Source of the DNA: Pseudomonadota bacterium | GTDB lineage: Bacteria > Pseudomonadota > Alphaproteobacteria > Rhizobiales > Xanthobacteraceae | Assembly: GCA_018971625.1 (NCBI GenBank) | Contig: JAGXAJ010000009.1 | Location: forward strand, 1 to 64,000 | Direction: 5' to 3' | Length of the DNA stretch: 64,000 bases | Shown here: in pieces, positions 58,741 to 64,000 of the stretch | Numbering within the stretch: the stretch's first letter is position 1 | Layout: every line of letters begins with the position of its first letter | Notes under the pieces: model-generated | The model's input: the letters and a program-made list of their open reading frames with translations, nothing else | Told to the model about the DNA's origin: nothing | The model's database searches: none | Translations under genes and position numbers: made by a program

Positions 58741-61166
58741 TCCATGTTTTACCTTATTATGCGGGGCCTTTCGTACCTGGTGATCGGCCCGCCCATGACG
58801 GCCGAATAGGTTTCATTTTGTCGAAAAAAGCCCGCGTCCACGCCGCCCGAAAAAAGTCCGTCACTCGAACTCCGCGCCATAAGTCTGCAAAATCCGGCGG
58901 CAGCAAAAACACGCGCGCTGTCAAACGCGGGACTACACGCAAGACCGCCGCCGCTCGCCAGGACGTTCCACAGTTCGCTCCGAATTTTACCGTCTATGTA
59001 CTGCCGCCCGACACGGTCTGCCTCTATTCCGAAGACCGAAAATTCTTCCTTCGCGGCGAACTGTATTGCGCCATCGCCTCGATCATCGGCGAGGGCGACA
59101 AGAGCTTTTCGGAAATCGCCGGCAAACTGTCGAAGAGTTTTTCGTCCGATAAAATCGAGCAGGCCCTTAAAGGACTGATGGAGCGCCACTATATCGTGCC
59201 GGCTTCGTCGCCTGCCGCTGTCGACGGCTATTGGGCGAGCCTGGGCTTGCCGCCGGGTTTCGCCGAGCAGAATCACGAAAATTGCCGCGTACGGGTCGAG
59301 GCAATCGACGTCAAGGGGGCAGCTGAATTGAGTGCCGCGTTGAGCGAACTCGGCGTCCGCGTCGTCAACCGTTCACCCAACCTGACAGTCACACTGGTAA
59401 ACGACTATCTCGAGCGGCGGCTCGCCGAACTAAATCAGCAGCGGGTGTCGGAGCGCCAGCCTTGGCTGCTGGTGCAACCCTCTGGCGCCTTTCCGTTGGT
59501 GGGTCCCCTGTTCGGACCAGGCAACGGCGCCTGCTGGACCTGCCTGTTCGACCGCATGATCCGCAACCGCGAGGTCAAGGGATTTCTCGACCGCGGACCG
59601 GCGCGCGCGGTGGCGGTTTCGCCACTGATGCGCCAACCGCTCGGCCAAACCGCCATCCAGTTCGCCGCGCTGGAAATCGCCAAGGCCATCGCGAGCGGCT
59701 TTCGCACCGAGCTCAATAATCACATCATCAGCCATGACCTGTTAGGCGCAAGTACGATGAAACATTACGTGGCGATTCGCCCGCAATGTCCGACCTGCGG
59801 AAAGGCACGGCTGCGAGACCCGCGGCGGACACCACAACCGATCGAGGTCAAGGGCGGCACCAAGTTGGTGATGACCAGCGGCGGCTATCGATCAGTCTCG
59901 GCACGCACGACGGTGCAGCGACATCGCAAGCATGTCAGTCCGCTTACCGGGGTGGTGACCAAGCTTGAGCGGATCGAGGCCGATCTGCCGATGAACACCA
60001 ACTTCCACGCCAAGCACAATTTCTCTGCGCCGGCCGAGGATGTCGATCAGCTCAGGGAGGGCTTGATCGGCGGCAGCTTCGGTAAGGGCAGCACAGCCGA
60101 GCAGGCCGAAGCCAGCGCCCTGATGGAATCGATCGAGCGCTACTCCGGTATCTTTCAGGGCGACGAAATCAGGCTCACACGACGATTTTCGGATTTTGCA
60201 CCGGGCGAGGCTATCCTGCCTAACGACGTGCTGTTGTTCAGCGATGCGCAGTCGCGCGCCGACCACTCGGCGGAGGAGCCGGGCGAATCGCAGGTCGCGC
60301 CCGCGCCCTTCGACCACGAGGCCAGGATCGAGTGGTCGCCGGTGTGGTCGCTGCGTGACGGACGCTTCCGGTACCTTCCGACCAGCTTGCTGTATTTCTT
60401 CTATCGCGGGCCCGCCGCCTTCCAGGCCGATTCCAACGGCTGCGCGGCCGGCAACACGCTCGAGGAAGCCATCGTTCAAGGCTTCCTCGAACTTGTGGAG
60501 CGCGATGCCTATGCGATCTGGTGGTACAACCGGTCGCAACGGAACGAGGTCGACCTCGAGCAGTTTGACGACTCTTATGTTCGCGATCTGCGGAGCCAGC
60601 TAGCCGATCGCGGCCGCAAGCTTTGGGTGCTCGACGTCACCAGCGATCTCGGTGTCCCCACCTATGTCGCGATTCTGCACTGGATGCAAAACGGGCGGGA
60701 AAATATCGAATTCGGCTCCGGTGCGCATTTCGACAAGCGTATTGCGCTGCTGCGTACGTTGACCGAACTCAACCAGTTTCTGTCGATCGGCCTCATGGAA
60801 GGCGGCACCGGCGAGAAGCCGAGCCTTGATGGCGAGACGCCGCTGTACCTGAAGAACTATCCGTTCCTGAGGCCGGTCAGCAATCCGTCGCTGCCATCGG
60901 GATTGGAGTTCGGCGCGCTCGACACCACGCGCGCGCAGGTGAACGCCTGTGTCGAGATCGCCCGGCGCGCGGGAATGGATTTCCTGGTGCTCGACCAGAC
61001 CCGGCCCGATGTCGAGGTGCCCGTTGTCCGCGTGATCGGTCCTGGCTTGCGGCATTTCTATCGCCGCTTCGGGCCGGGTCGACTCTACGATGTACCGGTA
61101 AAACTCGGCCTGCGAGATCATGCGATACCGGAAAGCGAACTCACGCCATATCCCCCCCACAGCTGA
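58725..61166 (+). CDS. Fused E1-like/YcaO (SagC-SagD type) azoline-forming cyclodehydratase; true start uncertain (possibly TTG 58818)
   Basis: CWTC...CPTC putative zinc tetracysteine in the N-terminal half; YcaO motifs EASALMESIERYSGIFQGDE, NTLEEAIVQGFLELVERDAYAIWWYN, GAHFDKRIALLRTLTELNQ; C-term TPYPPHS. Confidence 0.9.
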   Translation: MSTRPIHVLPYYAGPFVPGDRPAHDGRIGFILSKKARVHAARKKSVTRTPRHKSAKSGGSKNTRAVKRGTTRKTAAARQDVPQFAPNFTVYVLPPDTVCLYSEDRKFFLRGELYCAIASIIGEGDKSFSEIAGKLSKSFSSDKIEQALKGLMERHYIVPASSPAAVDGYWASLGLPPGFAEQNHENCRVRVEAIDVKGAAELSAALSELGVRVVNRSPNLTVTLVNDYLERRLAELNQQRVSERQPWLLVQPSGAFPLVGPLFGPGNGACWTCLFDRMIRNREVKGFLDRGPARAVAVSPLMRQPLGQTAIQFAALEIAKAIASGFRTELNNHIISHDLLGASTMKHYVAIRPQCPTCGKARLRDPRRTPQPIEVKGGTKLVMTSGGYRSVSARTTVQRHRKHVSPLTGVVTKLERIEADLPMNTNFHAKHNFSAPAEDVDQLREGLIGGSFGKGSTAEQAEASALMESIERYSGIFQGDEIRLTRRFSDFAPGEAILPNDVLLFSDAQSRADHSAEEPGESQVAPAPFDHEARIEWSPVWSLRDGRFRYLPTSLLYFFYRGPAAFQADSNGCAAGNTLEEAIVQGFLELVERDAYAIWWYNRSQRNEVDLEQFDDSYVRDLRSQLADRGRKLWVLDVTSDLGVPTYVAILHWMQNGRENIEFGSGAHFDKRIALLRTLTELNQFLSIGLMEGGTGEKPSLDGETPLYLKNYPFLRPVSNPSLPSGLEFGALDTTRAQVNACVEIARRAGMDFLVLDQTRPDVEVPVVRVIGPGLRHFYRRFGPGRLYDVPVKLGLRDHAIPESELTPYPPHS

Positions 61167-61178
61167 GAGTGATCCGGC

Positions 61179-62645
61179 GTGCGCGCTGCCAGAAAAAAGC
61201 CAAAGTCGCGCGCCGCGCCATCCGTAGTTGCCGCCAGACTGGGCGCGCATGTCGCGCTCGAACCCCAGGCGGATGGTAACGTCCTCGCCTGCTTCAACGG
61301 CTATTCGGTGAGCCTCGGCAAGTTCAGCATGGTTGCCGCAGAGCGTGCGCAGCGTTTGCGTGCGGGCCTTCCACTCAACTCATTTTCCGCGGCACGCAGT
61401 GCCACCGACAAGGAAATCGATCTGCTGGTCCGCCGGCTCGCGCGCAGCGGCTTGTTGGAATATCGCTTCGGTCCGCCAAAGGGCGGCAACGAGCAGGTCG
61501 TCATCGAACCGCAGATGCCGGAATATTGGCCACGGCCGGCAAAACTCGCAGCGAACGATCGCATCGCGCTGTCGCGCTTCGCTTACATGCGCCGGCGTAG
61601 CGACGAGATGGTCCTGGAATCGCCGCGGGCCACAGCCTTGTTCAGGATCAGCGACCCGAAGATCGCAGCCACACTGGCGTCACTTGCGATGCCGCAGACG
61701 CTCGGCAAGCTGCGACGGCAGGAGGGCTTTCCGGGCGCGGAGCTGATTGGCCTGTTGCTGGATTGCGGGATGCTGTTCAGGGTCAGCGCCGGCAGCGCTG
61801 GCTTGCGCGCCGACGAGGGCGACGATCACCTCGTGCTCTGGGATTTTCACGACCTGCTGTTTCACACCCACTCCACTGAAGGCCGGCAGGCCAATCCGCT
61901 GGGCGGCCTATATCCCTATGCCGATACAATGCCGCCGCCGGCGTCGGTGCGCGCGCCCTGGCCTGGCAAGGCCATCGATCTGCAGCATCTCTTGCCTGAA
62001 TCTGCGAATACGGGTTCGAGCGCGCTGAACCTGTTCCGCGCACGCCACTCGACGCGCGATTTCGACGACAACGATCCGATCACGCTTACCGAGCTTTCGC
62101 AGTTCCTCGACAATACCGCGCGGATCAAGGCGCATTGGGAAAACCGCGCCGATCTCGGCGACGGCAGCGGTCCGATGATCGCCTACACCGTGCGGCCCTA
62201 CCCGTCCGGCGGCAGCAGCTACGAACTCGAACTCTATTTGACCATCGCCAATTGCAAGGGGTTGGATCGCGGCTTCTATCATTACGAAGCGGATCGCCAT
62301 GCGCTGGTCCCGATCGCCGTCCAGCCTCAGGATATCGAAGCCCAGCTCGACTCCGCGATCCTCGCGATGGATGCGCCGAACGCGCCACAGGTGCTGATCA
62401 CGATCGCGGCGCGGTTCGACCGGATCTCATGGAAGTACAGTTCGATCGCCTATTCGCTGGTCCTGAAAAACGTAGGCGTCATGATGCAGACGCTTTATCT
62501 GATGGCGGCGGACATGGGGCTCGGCGGCTGCGCGATCGGCAACAACAATATCGATCGCTTCGCCCGGATGACCGGCGTTGAATTCCACGTCGAGGGACCA
62601 GTCGGACAGTTCGCGCTAGGGCGAGCCTGGATCGAGCCGGAATAG
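61179..62645 (+). CDS. SagB-type (nitroreductase-fold, FMN-dependent) azoline dehydrogenase
   Basis: RHSTRDFDDNDPITLTELSQFL...SSYELELYLTIANCKGLDRGFYHYEADRHAL...MMQTLYLMAADMGLGGCAIGN; GTG start. Confidence 0.88.
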   Translation: MRAARKKPKSRAAPSVVAARLGAHVALEPQADGNVLACFNGYSVSLGKFSMVAAERAQRLRAGLPLNSFSAARSATDKEIDLLVRRLARSGLLEYRFGPPKGGNEQVVIEPQMPEYWPRPAKLAANDRIALSRFAYMRRRSDEMVLESPRATALFRISDPKIAATLASLAMPQTLGKLRRQEGFPGAELIGLLLDCGMLFRVSAGSAGLRADEGDDHLVLWDFHDLLFHTHSTEGRQANPLGGLYPYADTMPPPASVRAPWPGKAIDLQHLLPESANTGSSALNLFRARHSTRDFDDNDPITLTELSQFLDNTARIKAHWENRADLGDGSGPMIAYTVRPYPSGGSSYELELYLTIANCKGLDRGFYHYEADRHALVPIAVQPQDIEAQLDSAILAMDAPNAPQVLITIAARFDRISWKYSSIAYSLVLKNVGVMMQTLYLMAADMGLGGCAIGNNNIDRFARMTGVEFHVEGPVGQFALGRAWIEPE

Positions 62646-62657
62646 AGACCGCGCGCC

Positions 62658-62840
62658 ATGGAAGAGCCTGAAGACGACGGCGGCGGAAGCCGCACCCCCG
62701 CGATTGCGGGACTGGCCATTGCGGTGGTCCTGCTGGTCGCCGGACTTTGGCTCGCGCACGAATTGACGGCAGCCAGCAAGATGCAGGATTGCGTGATGTC
62801 GGGCCGCACCAATTGCAACGTGATCGAGCCCGCTCGATAG
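62658..62840 (+). CDS. Small single-TM protein at the end of the RiPP operon
   Basis: MEEPEDDGGGSRTPAIAGLAIAVVLLVAGLWLAHELTAASKMQDCVMSGRTNCNVIEPAR; 12 nt after the SagB stop. Confidence 0.65.
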   Translation: MEEPEDDGGGSRTPAIAGLAIAVVLLVAGLWLAHELTAASKMQDCVMSGRTNCNVIEPAR

Positions 62841-62873
62841 CGCCTAGCTCGCGTCGCTTCAGTTCATGAAAAG

Positions 62874-63173
62874 CTAGTTACAGGGATGCCGGCGGCCGTC
62901 CTGGCCGCGGTAGTTCGCGGTGGACTGCTCACAATGCCGACCGAAACCATCGTAGATGCCATAGGGCGCACCATTCACGGGATAGACCACGCGGTCCGGC
63001 GGAATGTTGGTGCCGGGATAGAAGTCGGGCGGGCCGTAATTGTGCAGGTAGATCTCGTCGATGCTGCGGGCATGATGGTGATGGTGCCGGACGTACACAT
63101 CCGCATCGGCGGCAAATGACGGCGCGGAGGCCGACAACAACATCGCCGCAGAAACCAGAAGCCTGATTCGCAT
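62874..63173 (-). CDS. Secreted hypothetical protein with a natural His5 run
   Basis: Signal peptide MRIRLLVSAAMLLSASAPSFAADA then DVYVRHHHHHARSIDEIYLHNYGPPDFYPGTNIPPDR. Confidence 0.6.
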   Translation of the reverse strand: MRIRLLVSAAMLLSASAPSFAADADVYVRHHHHHARSIDEIYLHNYGPPDFYPGTNIPPDRVVYPVNGAPYGIYDGFGRHCEQSTANYRGQDGRRHPCN

Positions 63174-63468
63174 CGCGCATCCTCTTGTTCGACCGGTCGT
63201 CATCCGTTTCGCTCCGAGCAGCAAACCGCATAGGCTTGGCTACGCCCGATCCTGCAACCAGTGTTCCCCAAGCCGCGAGCAAGGGCAATAGCAAGGGTCG
63301 CCCACACCGCGGTTTCCCAACGAGCCGTGTTCGATGGGCACATCGGCCCCTGCAAACGGATCGGCGGCAGCCGGGAAACCAGCCATCCCGCGGCCCGGCT
63401 TGACGGCGAAGCTGGCCGCCGCGATTTTAATCGAAATCAAGCCAAAAGTTCGCGCGGAAGCTCCCGTC

Positions 63469-63870
63469 ATGCATTGGCATGTCGTCCGATCCAGTCTGCC
63501 GATCGCATTGGCCGCTTGTCTGTTTTTCGGCGCCTGGCCGCCGCTATCGGCTCAACCGGGCAGTGCCGGGGGAAGCACAGGCGAAGCGACCGGAATTTAT
63601 CTGGCCCATAAAACGGCGAGACCGATCAGTCTGGCAATGGCGACGTCGAGAGCTTCAATGGCACCTGGCTATTTGCGGACATCGGATGCCATCCATCGGG
63701 GATGCTGCCGGCGATCATTTCCTACGGCAAACTCATCGCCAAACGGAAGTGGACGCGCCGATCCCGATAGCACCATCAACATGATCGGTTATGCCAATGG
63801 CGTCACTCAAACGGCAGTCGGGCAACGCGGGATCCGGGACATTCAAGCGGTCAAACGGCTGCCGCGGTAC
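63469..63870 (+). pseudogene. Secreted hypothetical protein disrupted by compensating frameshifts
   Basis: MHWHVVRSSLPIALAACLFFGAWPPLSAQ in one frame, VESFNGTWLFADIGCHPSGMLPAIISYGKLIA in another, NGSGRADPDSTINMIGYANG back in the first. Confidence 0.45.
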
Positions 63871-63910
63871 CTGGACGGCGGTCAAGCAATAGGCGATTGG
63901 CGCCGGAAAT

Positions 63911-63987
63911 TGGTCGGGGCAGCTGGATTCGAACCAACGACCTGCAGTACCCAAAACTGCCGCGCTACCAGGCTGCGCTATACCCCG
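63911..63987 (-). tRNA. tRNA-Pro (TGG)
   Basis: Reverse complement CGGGGTATAGCGCAGCCTGGTAGCGCGGCAGTTTTGGGTACTGCAGGTCGTTGGTTCGAATCCAGCTGCCCCGACCA. Confidence 0.95.
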
Positions 63988-64000
63988 GGCGATCTCTGAA

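Noticed and set aside
58446-58745. Minus-strand Ala-rich ORF over the RiPP core
   Set aside because: Antisense shadow of the repetitive core.
58363-58809. Alternative-frame Ala-rich ORF overlapping the RiPP precursor
   Set aside because: Composition reflects the GGC/TGC repeat read in another frame; the precursor frame has the SD, the leader and the Cys core.

Overview
GC-rich alphaproteobacterial chromosome segment. Protein content and intergenic repeats look like Bradyrhizobium/Rhodopseudomonas (Nitrobacteraceae), judged by eye with no search run. Housekeeping and catabolic content: an ars operon (arsR-arsI-like-arsC-aqpS), valS, popZ-like, tolC-like, a PIMT-family methyltransferase, a FUSC transporter, a DTW protein, cysK, the aapJQMP amino-acid ABC operon, a Na/Pi symporter, cpaBCDE with a TadD-like protein, a lipid/undecaprenyl-glycan modification cluster, pbpC plus alpha-2-macroglobulin, leucine catabolism (MCC alpha/beta plus HMG-CoA lyase), opgC, and tRNAs Asn, Cys, Arg and Pro. 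From about 39.4 to 50.6 kb lies an accessory-looking stretch of short orphan ORFs. It includes a 21-bp direct repeat of the tRNA-Arg 3' end (putative att sites), a broken collagen-like gene and a decayed DctP-type gene. The most notable system is a compact linear azol(in)e-containing peptide (LAP/TOMM) RiPP cluster at about 58.28-62.84 kb. It has a Cys-rich (R-G-C)n precursor, a fused E1-like/YcaO cyclodehydratase, a SagB-type azoline oxidase and a small membrane protein. The precursor leader carries a Sec-like segment, a strong hairpin separates precursor from enzymes, and no dedicated exporter is visible.
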